Assembly: GCA_023014485.1 (NCBI GenBank)
Contig: JAJOZX010001736.1
Coordinates: 508,501-572,500, forward strand
Source: Bathynomus jamesi
Taxonomy: Eukaryota > Arthropoda > Malacostraca > Isopoda > Cirolanidae
Reading direction: 5' to 3'
DNA length: 64,000 nt
Each line of letters begins with the position of its first letter. The first letter of the stretch is position 1. A model generated the notes under the pieces. That model saw only the letters and a list, made by a program, of their open reading frames with translations. It did not search any database and was not told the DNA's origin. The position numbers and the translations under genes are program-made. Positions 24,594-35,821 of this stretch are shown in pieces.

Positions 24594-25486
24594 CAAAAAA
24601 ATGTATACACACTTTAAATAATTATAAAGGCAGTGTTTATTAAAATACATTTCATTTTCAAAATGTAATAGAATCTACAGACATTATTTAATTGTTTTGT
24701 CAACGCCTGTTTTCAAACTGACGTCCGTTCTGGTCCAGGCACTGCTGATAACGCGAAGCAATGGAATCGCAAACATCACGAAACATTTCGTTTGGTATTT
24801 GTGTGCATTCTCGTTCAATGGCTGCTCTCAATTCAGCGACTGTTGCAGGTTTTATAGCGTAGACTTTGTCTTTTAAGTATCCCCATAAAAAAAAGTCTAG
24901 TGGTGTGAGGTCTGGTGAACGCGGAGGGTATTCTACGAAACCCCTTCGTCCAATCCACATCCACATCGTGCCAAGTACCACTCGCAATACTCCACTCTTC
25001 GGTCGGGATCATCTTCATTAATAGCATGGACTAATCTTGGAATGTAACTTTTCCATTGACAGCGCTTCAAAATGCGTTGGACAGACGATTCTGAAATTCC
25101 TACCTCACGACTCGCTTGCCGCACAGATTTTCTTGGACTTCGGTGATACGTTTCCAGTACTCTTTCTTGCTTTGTGGGGCTTGTCGATGTCCGTGGTCTT
25201 CCGGAACGCTTCTTGTGGACATTCTGAACAGTTCCATCGGCTTCAAACTTATCTCTAATTCGAGTGATGGTAAGTCGCGTTGGTGGATCTGTTTGAAACT
25301 CCCTCCTAAACTGTCTTTGCACTTCAACTGCGTTTTCACACTTCTAGTAGCATTTTAGAATGAATTTCCTTTGTTCAAAGCTTAGTCTGACTGCCATTAT
25401 TAATTATAATGGGTTTAACTTGGAAAGAAAGAAACATCAATTGAGCTATCAGCTGTTAAAGTGTGTATACATTTTTTTGGGATGCC

Positions 25487-25489
<3 letters not shown>
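24594..25489 (-). mobile_element. deleted IS630-Tc1-mariner relative
   Basis: 896 bp between CAGGGCGTCCCAAAAAAATG and its near reverse complement, each end flanked by TA within TA microsatellites. Transposase pieces lie on the minus strand. Confidence 0.85.
24700..25400 (-). pseudogene. mariner-like transposase lacking its catalytic core
   Basis: The N-terminal part (about 25400-24990) has helix-turn-helix sequence with [11 protein letters not shown] and [14 protein letters not shown]. The C-terminal part (24987-24700) restarts at PRSPDLTPLDFFLWGYLKD and runs to the stop. The central segment with the first two catalytic Asp residues is missing, and the two halves are in different frames. Confidence 0.75.
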
Positions 25490-25553
<64 letters not shown>

Positions 25554-25560
25554 ATATATT
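25490..25560. repeat. (TA)n microsatellite
   Basis: Long TA tract immediately right of the preceding element; other TA tracts in this cluster lie at 24520-24580 and 26138-26180. Confidence 0.9.
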
Positions 25561-25635
25561 TATTCAACTCGTGGAATATATATTAAATAAATATACAATC
25601 AAAAATAATAATACAGCTAGTGCAGAAGAAATCTA

Positions 25636-26036
25636 CAGGGTGTCCCATAAGTCTGGAACCATATGGTAAAATAAGTAATTCATGTTTTTCCGTTTATGCA
25701 AGTGCCCATGATGTCTTTGAGTAAGGAAGAACACATCCAAGTAATTCTGCTCGTAGGAAATCGGAGTCAGAGGGAGGTCGCTGAGGAATTTAACAGATTG
25801 CACCCGGACCGCGCGCCGATAACACAGAGCTGTATCGGCAAACTTGTAGCAAAGTTCAGGGAAACGGGATCCATAGGAGATAAACCACGCAGTGGACCTC
25901 CGAAGACATCCACCGACCGATGACACAGCCGCTACCATCCTCGCTCATTTCACAAACAGTCCCCAAAGTCTCTTTGGCGTTTTTATTGCCGTTTTTATCA
26001 TTTTGTCCTATGGTTCCAGACTTACGGGACACCCTG
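25636..26036 (+). mobile_element. deleted mariner relative (N-terminal remnant)
   Basis: 401 bp with ends CAGGGTGTCCCATAAGTCTG and a near reverse complement, flanked by TA. A frame at 25696-25923 encodes only a helix-turn-helix N-terminus (REVAEEFNRLHP, then KFRETGSIGDKPRSGPPK). The ends are close to those of 19775-20141, so both may derive from one parent family by different deletions. Confidence 0.85.
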
Positions 26037-26204
26037 TATATATACACGTTTAATATATATACACGCATCAAAAATACACACTTATATATAAGCTTCAAAA
26101 TAATAGTGCAGAAGAATTCTATATACAATACATGGATAATATATATATATATATATATATAATATATATATATAATATATATACACACACACATCAAAAT
26201 ACAC

Positions 26205-26892
26205 ACTTTAAGTTCTACCACGCTTAAACAAAATACTGAACTCACACGTAATCGTGTCCGCAGTTACACCCTCATTGCTCTCTACTACACAATAAATATG
26301 ATTTAACATTAATTCACCACTCAACGTATGTGGATATCTACTTTTCGTAACCTTTGGTTAGCTTTCGCTCGAATTGTTCATTCTGACGAAGGTCAAGCTT
26401 TTCACTCCACCTTAGACCTACAGTTTAACGTGGAATCCGAACCACGCCCCACCAGCAGCAAAGCGTCTTAACCACTAGGGTACCTAGGGTACCCATTTAT
26501 CTACCAACCACTTCCTTTATTGTGTGGAGGGATGAACAGCTGAGATTTGCTGCGCACCGGCTGCCGTCACCGGGTCTCGATCCCGGGGTCGATGGATTCG
26601 TAATCAGCGACGCTAACCACTACACCACCGAGGCGCATCTATATAAAAAAAGGGATTTCAAATCGTTTAATACTATTTTTATACCAACTTTACAAGTGGG
26701 AGGCAAATTACCACGCTCTTTAATTAAACACAGATATAATACAATCAAAAACACCCACAAAGATGGCATCATTTTCGACAATATCATTATTAAATTCAAG
26801 TTTATAAAAACTCCTTTCCAAACAAGGGTTTATTTTTTCCAAGCCGAGCTTTTCAACCGTAAAATCTTCACAACTCATATCGGCAACTGAAG
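26205..26892 (-). pseudogene. Polinton left-arm gene, broken copy split by a SINE
   Basis: The right part (26892-26645) reads EDFTVEKLGLEKINPCLERS and onward, and the left part (26340-26205) continues the same protein. Both align with the intact gene at 35407-35772. The dimeric tRNA-derived SINE at 26345-26645 separates them. Satellite DNA begins where homology ends at about 26890, so the start of the gene is close to a rearrangement point. No function is known for the family. Confidence 0.65.
26345..26645 (-). mobile_element. dimeric tRNA-derived SINE, copy 1
   Basis: Read on the minus strand, a first tRNA-like unit has GGTGGTGTAGTGGTTAGCG (A-box-like) and GGGATCGAGACCC (B-box-like). A second unit has CTAGTGGTTAAGACGC and GGTTCGGATTCC. 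The element interrupts a Polinton-derived gene and is flanked by a short ATCTA duplication. A related copy with the same two units lies at 62302-62582. Confidence 0.75.
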
Positions 26893-28179
26893 TTTTCCTT
26901 AAATGCAAAACTATACTTTCTTAAGATTGCATTTTAATTAAAACTATTTGAAGATTTTATACTTCATTTAATTTTATATTGTGCAAAACAATAAAATACA
27001 GCTGTTTATGAGCAAAATTTAGAAATGTGTTTAAAAATTATTGAAAGAGATCCACCTTTCTCAACTTTATTTTTGGATGAGATTTCAATATTTCGTGCAA
27101 AATTAGTCGAAATGAATGGATTTTTTAAAGAAAGTTTCCATACCTTTGAATTATGATATAAATTAAATCTTAAATTCTAATCATTTATGCAATATTAGAA
27201 GGGACCGTTTAAGATTATGTAGAAAATTCGGTTTAAAACATAGAGATAAGGAACTTTCTGAAAAGGTGAAATTCTGTAGGTCGTTTTCCTTAATTAAATA
27301 TAAAACTATACTTTATTACGTTTGTATTTAAATAAATTTATTTGAATATTTTATACTTCATTTGAGCTTATATTGTACAAAACAAAAAATATAGCGGTTT
27401 ATGGCCAAAAAGTATAAATTTGTTAAAAACTTAGATGTGATTTCCATAATTCTACTAAAAATTGTTCAAACGAATGAATTTTTTTAAGAAAGATTCCATA
27501 CCATTCAATTAAGATTTAAATTAAATCGTAAATTCAAATAATTTCTACAATATTTTAAGGGTCCATTTAAGATTATATAGTAAATTCGGTTTAAAACCTA
27601 GCGATAAGCAACTTCTTGAAAAGTTTTATTTATGGATGTGGAATTCCTCAAATGCAAAACTAAACTTTATTACGATTCCATTTTTAGTAAAATTATTTCA
27701 AGATTTTTTAGTTCATTTGACTTTATATTGTACAAAACAATAAAATACAGGTGTTTATGGCCAAAAATTTAAATTTTTTAGAAAATTATTGAAAGAGATC
27801 CAGACATCTCCGACTTTATTTTTGGAAGCGATTTCAATTGTTCGTCTAAAAACTTTTAATGAATAGATTTTTTAAAAAGGTTTCCACACCATTGAATTAA
27901 GATATAAATTAAATCGTAAATTATAATAATTTTTACAATATTTTAATGGTACATTTAACATTATACAGAAAATTCGGTTTAAAACTTAGAGATAAGCAAC
28001 TAAGCAACTATCTGAAGAGTTCAAATTCTAAAATTCTCTTTCCTTAAATGTTATTTATTATTATTATTCTTTAGTAAAATTATTTGAAGGTTTTGTACTT
28101 CATTTGTCTTAATATTGTGCAAACCATAAAATACAGCTGTTTATAAGGAAAAATTATAAATTTATTAAAAAATTATTGA
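26892..28179 (+). repeat. satellite array, ~385-390 bp monomer, segment 1
   Basis: Head-to-tail monomers with the blocks TTGAAAGAGATCCA, CTCCGACTTTATTTTTGG, GTCGAAATGAATGGATTTTT, AGGGTACATTTAAGATTAT and AATACAGCTGTTTATGG. Copies are diverged from one another, which marks an old array. It ends in mid-monomer (AATTATTGA) at the LINE insertion. Confidence 0.9.
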
Positions 28180-29428
28180 CGGCATAGGTCGTGTCTCACC
28201 AACTTGCTCGAGTTTTTCCACATCATGTTGAGTGAGTATGATAAGAGTAGGGCGATTGATATACTTTATCTCGACTTTCAGAAAACCTTTGATAAGGTAC
28301 CTCACCGCCGGCTAATGGCCAAAGTGTGCGCGCTGGGTATCGGTGGAGAAGTAGGTAGGTGGATTGAAAACTGGCTGAAGAATAGGCGGCAGGGGGTTGT
28401 AATTAAAGGGGCTAGTTCGGGTTGGGCCTCGGTCACTAGTGGGGTTCCTCAGGGTTCCGTTTTGGGGCCACTGTTGTTTATCATTTACACAAATGATATC
28501 GACGGTGGCATCGTCAGTCGGATCACCAAATTCGCTGATGACACCAAGCTTGGCGCCAATGTTCGGACGCCCTAAGCGATCGAGCAACTGCGTGCGGAAC
28601 TTAGTAGGATAGGAGAGTGGTCCGAGAAATAGCAAATGCCGTTTAATTTGGGTAAATGCAAGGTGATGCACATTGGCTACGCCAATCTCAAGTTGGACTA
28701 CTCGATGCTGGGGAGTAATATCGAGGCCACTGATTTGGAAAAGGACTTAGGTGTGCTAATCAGCAGCGACCTTAAGTTTACGAAACAGTGCGTAGAGGTT
28801 AAAAAGAAAGCCCAGAATCTGTTGGTTATATAAGGAGGCAATTCCAGTTTCGGAACAAGGAGATTGTGCTCTCTCTGTACAATTCCCTGGTTCGGCCGCA
28901 CCTAGAGTATGCTGTGCAGTTCTGGTCGCCCACCCTCAGGAAAGATATTGAGAAGCTGGAGCGAGTGCAGGCGAGGGCCACAAAGTTAATCCCTTCCGTT
29001 AGGCATATGGGCTACAATCGACGCTTACGCGCCCTGAACTTGTTTTCGCTGGAAACTCAGAGGCTGCGCGGTCAACTGATCGAGGTTTTCAAGCTCTTAC
29101 GCTGGTTCAACGATGTCGAATTTAGAAGCATGTTTAGTTTAAATGATAACCCAACTCGCAACAATGGTTGGAAGTTGGATTTAAAACGGTTTAGGACTAG
29201 TGTGTGTGGGAATTACTTTACCTATAAGATCTGTGACACGTGGAACAGGATACCTTCAGAAGTTGTGAACAGTTCTTCTATGGATCAGTTCAAGAAAAGG
29301 TTAGACCAAATTTTGCACACTATTTGAGGGTGTAGAAAATTTTCCGTGGCACCCGTTGCCATTAGTACCTCCTCGGTATGGACCTCAAGGCCTTTTGAGG
29401 TACTTCTTTTCCTTGTAACTCCTTGTAA
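28180..29428 (+). mobile_element. 5'-truncated CR1/Jockey-group LINE inside the satellite
   Basis: The satellite reads AATTATTGA before the insertion and resumes at TTCTCCG afterwards, losing about ten bases of the monomer. The insert carries only the second half of a reverse transcriptase and the C-terminal region. It is therefore a 5'-truncated copy, as expected from incomplete target-primed reverse transcription. Confidence 0.85.
28190..29327 (+). pseudogene. LINE reverse transcriptase fragment and C-terminal domain
   Basis: It begins in SCLTNLLEFF, then YLDFQKTFDKVPH, TSGVPQGSVLGPLLF (about 28438) and FADDTKLG (about 28530), followed by LGVLISSDLKF and the C-terminal YNRRLRALNLFSLETQRLRG block and NRIPSEVVN near the end. 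A TAA interrupts at 28573, a TAG at 28629, a frameshift lies near 28833-28860 and the C-terminal 153 residues are open. It differs in sequence from the LINE at 1-4400 and belongs to a separate subfamily. Confidence 0.85.
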
Positions 29429-32400
29429 CATTCTCCGTCTTTATTTTTGGATGGGATTTCAATAGTTCGTGTAAAAATAGTCGAAATGAATGGATTTTTT
29501 AAGGAAGGTTCATACCATTGAATTATGATAAAAATTAAATCATGAACTCTAATAATTTTTACAATATTTTAAGTGTACTTTTAAAATTATGTAGAAAATT
29601 CGGTTTAAAACATAGAGAAAAGCAACTTTCTGAAATTTTCAAATTTTGAATGTCGTTTAAAATGCAAAACAATACTTTCTTAAGATTGCATTTTTAATAA
29701 AATTATTTGAAGATTTTATACTTCATTTCACATTATATTGTGCAAAACAATAAAATACAGCTGTTTATGAGCAAAATTTAGAAATGTGTTTAAAAATTAC
29801 TGAAAGAGATCCAGCCTTCTCCGACTTTATTTTTTGATAGGATTTCAATATTTCTTGTAAAAATAGTCGAAATGAATGGATTTTTTTAAAGAAAGTTTGC
29901 ATACCATTGAATTATGATATAAATTAAATCTTAGATTCTAATAATTTATACAATACTTTAAGGGTACATTTAAAATTATGTAGAAAATTCGGTTTAAAAC
30001 AGAGAAAAACCATCTTTCTGAAAAGTTTAAATTCTGAATGTCGTTTTCCTTAAATGCAAAACTATACTTTTTAAGATTCCATTTTATTAAAGTTATTTGA
30101 AGATTTTATACATCATTTCAATTTATATTGTACAAATCAATAAAATACAGCTGTTTATGACCAAAATTAAGAAATGTTTTAAAAATTATTGAAAGAGACT
30201 CAGCCTTCTCCGACTTAATTTTTAGGTGTGATTTCAATATTTCGTGTAAAAATAGTCGAAATGAATAAATTTTTATTTAAATGAAAGTTTCCATACCATT
30301 GATTTAAGATATAAAGTAAATCGAAAATTGCAATAAATTTTATAATACTTTAAGGGTACATTTAAGATTATGTAGTAAATTCGGTTTAAAACATAGCGAT
30401 AAGCAACTTTCTGAAAAGTTTTATTTTTGAATGTACTTTATTACGATTCCATTTTTAGCAAAATTATTTGAAGATTTTATACTTCATTTGAGTTTATATT
30501 ACGAAAAACAATAAAATACAGCTGTTTATGGGAAAAATTATAAATTTTTGTAAAATTTTTGAAAGAGATCCAACATTCTCCGATTTTATTTTTGGAAGGG
30601 ATTTCAATAGTTCGTCTAAAAAAATTTTAAATGAATAGATTTTTTTTTTTAAATTTCCAGACCATTGAATTAAGATATAAATAAAATCGTAAATTCTAAT
30701 AATATTTACAATATTTTAATTTTACATTTAAGATTATGTTGAAAATTCGGATTAAAATATAGATATAAGCAACTTTCTGAAAAGTTTACATTCTGAATGT
30801 CGCTTTCCTTAAATGCAAAATTAAAAATTATTTGCAGATTTTACACTTCATTTTACTTCATATTGTACGAAACAATAAAATACAGCTGTTTATGGGCAAA
30901 AATTATAAATTTTTTTAAAATTATTGAAAGAGATCCAACATTCTCCGAATTTATTTTTGGATGGGATTTCAAGAGTTCGTGTAAAACTAGTGGAAATGAA
31001 TGGATTTTTTAAAGAAAGGTTCATACCACTTAATTATGATAAAAATTACATCATGAATTCTAATCATTTTTACAATATTTTAAGTGTACATTTAAAATTA
31101 TGTAGAAAATTCGGTTTACAACAGAGAAAAGCAACTTCCTAAAAAATTTATAATTCTGAATGTCGTTTAAAATACAAAACAATACTTTCTGAAGATTGCA
31201 TTTTCAGTAAAATTATTTGAAGATTTTATACTTCATTTCACTTTATATTGTAACAAGCAATAAATTACAGCTGTTTATGGCCAAAAATTATAAATTTGTT
31301 TAAAAATTATTGAGAGCTCCACCCTTCTCCGACTTTATTTACAGATGTGATTACGATACTACGTGTAAAAATAGTCGAAATGAAGGGATTTTTTAAAGAA
31401 AGTTTCCATACCATTGAATTATGATATAAAGTATATCGTAAATTCTAATCATTTTTACAATATTCTAAGGGTACATTTTAGATTATGTAGAAAATTCGGT
31501 TAAAATCATAGAGAAAAGCAACTTTCTGAAAAGTTGAAATTCTGAATGTCGTTGTCCTTAAATGCAAAATTATAGTTTATTAAGATTGCATTTTATTAAC
31601 ATTATTTGAAGAATTTAAACTCATTTGAGTTTATATAGTACAAAACAATAAAATACAGCTGTTTATGGCTAAAAATTATAAATTTCCTAAAAAGTTATTC
31701 AAACAGATGCAACCTTCTCCGACTTTATTTTTGGATGGGATTTCAATACATCGTGTAAAAATAGTCGAAATGAATGGATTTTTTTTAGAAAGTTTCAATA
31801 CCTTTGATTTATGATATAATGTAAATCGTAAATTCAAATGATTTTTACAATATTTTAAGGTTACATTTAAAATTATTTAGAAAATTCGGTTTAAACCATC
31901 GAGAAAACCAAGTTTCTGAGAATTTCAATTTCAGAATCTCGCTTTACTTAAGTGCAAAAGTATACTTTATTAAGTTTGCATTTTTAGTAAAATCATTTGA
32001 AGATTTTATACTTCATTTGATATCATTTTGTACAAAATAATAAAATACATCTGTTTTTGGACAAAAATTGTAAATTTCTTTAAAAATTAATGCAAGAGAT
32101 CCAGTCTTCTCCGACTTTATTTTTGGAAGGGATTTCAATTCTTCGCGTAAAAATATTTGAAATGGATGAATTTTTTAAAGAAAGATTCCATACCATTGAA
32201 ATATGTTATAAATTAAATCGTAAATTCTAATCATATTTACAGTATTTTAAGGGTACATTTAATATTATATATAGAAAATTCGGTTAAAAACACAGCGAAA
32301 AGCAACTTTCTGAACAGTTAAAATTCTGAATGTCTTTTTCTCTAAACGCTAAAACAATACTTTATGAAGATTCCATTTTTCGTAAAATTATTTGAAGAAG

Positions 32401-32642
32401 TTATTCTTCACTGACTTTATTTTTTAATAGGATTTCAATACCTCGTGTAAAAATAGTCGATATGGAAGGATCTTTTTAAGAAAGTTTCCATACCATTGGA
32501 TTATGATATAAACTAAATCGTAAATTCTAATAAATTTTTACAATATTTTAAGGGTACATTTAAGATAATGTAGAAAATTCGGTTTAAAACATAGAGAAAA
32601 GCAACTTTCTGAAAAGATGAAATTCTGAATGTCCTTTTCCTT
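29429..32642 (+). repeat. satellite array, segment 2
   Basis: Continuation of the same head-to-tail satellite. The TCTCCGA anchor recurs at about 29819, 30209, 30570 and 30945, with later copies at a similar pitch. It ends at CTTTTCCTT, immediately before the left end of Polinton A. Confidence 0.9.
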
Positions 32643-33370
32643 AGTAGTATGCCCGCGAAATGGACGAGTACAATGCAATTGCAAAGGTTGATCATATGAG
32701 TGCCATTGCCAACCCACCACACCCCTTTTTGCAAGGGGGAGGGGAAATGTTGCAAGAGGTTATGCAACAAAGAGGGGAGGGGGTCTTATAACAAGTCAAT
32801 GCTGCAAAGGGGGTTTATGCACCAGGGGGAGGGGTTATCCCCCAAGCTGCAATGAAGGGGGGGAGGGAGCTGTGGTGGGAAAAGGGAGGATGACCTCCCA
32901 TCAAAGTGGTAACTTTAACCTAAGAGAGGGAGAGAAAGGAGGAGGAGGGCCTTTGGGGAGAAAGTGAGATGTCCTCATCCCCAAAGGGAAATCCAAACCT
33001 AAGCCTTAACCTAAGAAGGAGAGAGGGGTGTTCGCCTGGCTCCAGCCAGACACATAATGAAAGTTCATCCGAGCGCCCGCTCGGTTATAAGGTGTAAATC
33101 AGCCAGTTGGCTTAGATGGCTTAATCTGGCTTACAAGGCGTAAATGGTCTGTTCAGGTGTACATTATTAGGGTTTAGTTGCCAGATTGCGCTATTTATTT
33201 AATTAAAGCATATATTCTTGACAGTTGGCTTAGAAATCCGCCAGTTGGCATAATATGCCAGTTGGCTTAATCCGCCAGATTGCACAATTCAGATATTCTT
33301 GACAGTTTGCTTATAAATCCGTCAGTCGGTTTAGAAAGCGTAACCAGCCATGTGGTATAGATAAAATTTA
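32643..33370 (+). repeat. left terminal repeat of Polinton A
   Basis: The terminal AGTAGTATGCCCGCGAAATG is followed by a G/A-rich segment (about 32720-33030) and a subterminal zone with several copies of CCAGTTGGCTTA or close variants (about 33110, 33222, 33240, 33260, 33310). The same arrangement in reverse is found at the right end. Confidence 0.7.
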
Positions 33371-33456
33371 AAATTTAATAAAAATGTCCTTTATATATAC
33401 AACCAAAATAATTAAATAAAACACCATTACATCATTCTGTTTATTTAGACGAATTA

Positions 33457-34093
33457 CTGCCCAACAAAAAAAACATTTTTTGCTGGTGATTTAATTCTAA
33501 GACCTGTTTCTGGATAATATTGATGTGCTGATTTCAAAAATCACCTTAGATTTTGTCCATCACATCAGGTTTTCGTGCAATGTGCAATGCAATATGCCTA
33601 TTTTGGGTGAGCCATGAAGGCACTTATCAAAATTGATGATTTTTGAGACCCGTCAACAGCTGTTTTGCTGTTAAAATTTTATCTGTGGAATATGCAAATC
33701 TGTGCATTAAATCTAAAGGTCATGCACAACATATTAAAATCTTGGGTATCTGTGATTTCCCCAGGTGTGAGCGTGACGTCATGATCATGGATTCATTTTT
33801 TGCTTATTTAAACACTTTTAATCACTTTATGTGTCAATATTACCATTGTATATTAAAGTTCACTCCCTGCACAATTGTTTACTTTTCCATGCTGATTCTG
33901 AGTATGTAAAAACCTATTTTTTGAAAAGAAAAAAAATTGGGCATAACCCTGCCAAAATGCGATATCTCCGTATTTGATTGCTCGAAAACCTGACGTGATA
34001 GGCAAAAACTAAGGTGATTTTTGAAATCAGCACACCAAAGTTACCTAAAAACAGGTGTTAGAATTAAATCAGCAAAATTGGTGTTGGGCAATG
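33457..34093. mobile_element. non-autonomous inverted-repeat element inside Polinton A
   Basis: Bases 33457-33583 and the reverse complement of about 33990-34093 share TGCCCAACA, TGATTTAATTCTAA, ACCTGTTT, GTGCTGATTTCAAAAATCAC and CAGGTTTTCG. The inverted ends are about 120 bp and imperfect, and the interior encodes nothing recognisable. The target duplication is not resolved. Confidence 0.6.
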
Positions 34094-34159
34094 TTATTGG
34101 AATCAGTTTCACGACAGATATAGAAAATAAATATACAATCCTATACAAACGATGGAATA

Positions 34160-35127
34160 TAAGCACACCGGACAAAAAATTAGTCACCCCTCCCAGAATG
34201 TACCTAATAACGTGTGACGGCGCCTCTGGCCTTGATAACCGCACGAATCCGGCGAGGCAGAGACTCTACGAGGTTGTGCATGTACTGAACATCGATTTGC
34301 TGCCACTCGTTCATCAGCCGGTCCCGAAGTTCCGCCAGAGTCCGTGGGTGTCTATTCCTGCGCTTCACTTTCTGTTTCCAGCCTGAACAACACCTTCGAC
34401 GCATTCAGGATTAAAGGCTTCATTGGACCTGCGATGTACTCGTCGCCTCCCATCATTGGAGAACAAACAAAAACGGGACTCATCGGACCAAATTACACGT
34501 TTCCAATCTGCCGCAGTCCAGTTTTTGTGCCTCTGAGCCCATTTATAACGTGCCAATTTGTGACTTGCTGTTAACAGCGGCCTCTTCCGTGGTACCCTGC
34601 TCCAGATGTCCATCGCATGCAGTTCTCGTCGCAATGTCCGTTCGGAAATTGGTCGCTGGAGAACCTCATTGGTTTCTTGGAGCAATTGTTCTCTGGTTTG
34701 AAAACGATTTGCAGTTACTAGACGAGAAACATGGCGGCGGCCCCTATTGTCGAGAATTGTTTTCCGGCCACAGTTACGCCGTCGATTGTCAGTTGATTGC
34801 GAACTACACCACTCTTTGTAAACTCGCTGGACAGTACGCGTTGACACACCAACAAATTGGGCTACTTCAGACATTTTGTGTCCGTGGGCTCTGCCAAACA
34901 CGATGGCTCCTTTTTGCCACTGAGTAACGTCTGCCTCACGACCCATTTTGCAGACTATATCCAACACACACTTTGTTCTTCACCACCTCACGAAACAGAT
35001 CTGATCCTGTGTGCTACGTCACCGCTACTTGTCAATTACCAATGCTACATCAGCGCCCTCTGTGTGACCTTGAACTTCCTACTATCGGTGCTATTAGGGA
35101 TGACTAATTTTTTGTCCGGTGTGCTTA
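34160..35127 (-). mobile_element. Tc1-like element with an internal deletion
   Basis: Ends TAAGCACACCGGACAAAAAA and the reverse complement are flanked by TA on both sides (34158-34159 and 35128-35129). The transposase is on the minus strand. It lies in the left arm of Polinton A between the terminal repeat and the accessory genes. Confidence 0.9.
34204..34967 (-). pseudogene. Tc1-like transposase lacking the second half of its catalytic core
   Basis: The N-terminus (34967 downward) has two helix-turn-helix segments (MSEVAQFVGVSTRTVQRVY; ISERTLRREL) and the first catalytic Asp in VIWSDESRFCLF. After RRRVHRR the frame jumps to the extreme C-terminus (LAELRDRLMNEWQQID, then stop near 34204). 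The blocks with the second Asp and the Glu are missing. Confidence 0.8.
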
Positions 35128-35131
35128 TATG

Positions 35132-35400
35132 ATCAAAAAATAAAATATAAAATAATAATAGTATAAGAAATACGAATGTGGAATATATATATAATCCAAA
35201 AATAAAATAAAAAATAATATAAAAAATACAAAACGATGGAGTATGACCATCAATATAACAGTACAGGAGAAATATATACATATATATATATATATATATA
35301 TTAATATAATTTTGTGTGTATATACATCTATATATATATATACACACAAAATTATATTAAATAATTAAATATATTGAAAATAAATATATATCAAAATACA
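35132..35400. repeat. AT microsatellite and low-complexity tract
   Basis: AAATA-rich sequence with TA tracts at about 35276-35301 and 35330-35341. No gene is visible. Confidence 0.8.
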
Positions 35401-35406
35401 TTCACT

Positions 35407-35772
35407 TTATGGTCTACTGCGCTTAACTAAAACACGAAACTCGCACCTAATCGAGTCTACAGTCACATCATTATTGCTTTCCACTACGCAGTAAATATGA
35501 TTTAACTTTATTTCACCGCTCAAGTTAGAGGGATACCTATACTCGATGTAAATGGCCTTAATATCGTTCAATACTATTTTTGTACCCATTTTACATTCGG
35601 TTGGCAAGTTATCTTTAAAGACGGCTAGAATACATTCAAAAGCACCCAAAAAGAGGTCATCGTTAGCCACCACATCATTATTAAATACAAGTTTATAAAC
35701 ACTCCTTTCCAATCGAGGGTTTTTTCTTACCGACTCGAGCTTTTCAAACGTGAACTCTTCTTCACAACGCAT
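35407..35772 (-). CDS. Polinton A left-arm protein 1, 121 residues, unknown
   Basis: Open from ATG to stop and homologous to the SINE-split copy at 26205-26892, so the reading frame is real. It starts MRCEEEFTFEKLESVRK, contains RSVYKLVFNNDVVANDD and ends FRVLVKRSRP. No domain, signal peptide or membrane segment is evident. It is the last gene of a minus-strand cluster before the AT tract. I do not recognise its function. Confidence 0.6.
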   Translation of the reverse strand: MRCEEEFTFEKLESVRKNPRLERSVYKLVFNNDVVANDDLFLGAFECILAVFKDNLPTECKMGTKIVLNDIKAIYIEYRYPSNLSGEIKLNHIYCVVESNNDVTVDSIRCEFRVLVKRSRP

Positions 35773-35821
35773 AGCGGCAATTGAAATAATCTTGCAAGTC
35801 GTAACGACACCTGCTCATTAT

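Larger units (their letters stand above)
19449..26892 (+). mobile_element. Polinton C, truncated and heavily invaded
   Basis: The left end AGTAGTATCCCCGCAAAAAT at 19449 matches the terminus of Polinton A (32643), including the following TGCAA-rich subterminal block and the later CAGCCAGTT(C/G)GCTTAGAAGGC motif (19722-19745). At 26205-26892 it carries a broken copy of a left-arm gene found intact in Polinton A. Homology stops abruptly at about 26890, where satellite DNA begins. Between the two ends lie mariner relatives, an intact 776-residue gene and a SINE. Only the first few kilobases of the original element remain. Confidence 0.65.

Noticed and set aside
26560..26640. Possible functional tRNA gene in the sequence around GGTGGTGTAGTGGTTAGCG
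   Set aside because: The same sequence recurs at 62500-62582 joined to a second tRNA-like unit and tail, so it is a SINE head; the arms do not form a clean cloverleaf by eye.
32643..33030. G-rich tract as a coding region (open frames near 32513-32770)
   Set aside because: The frames straddle the satellite-Polinton junction and the sequence is a terminal repeat.
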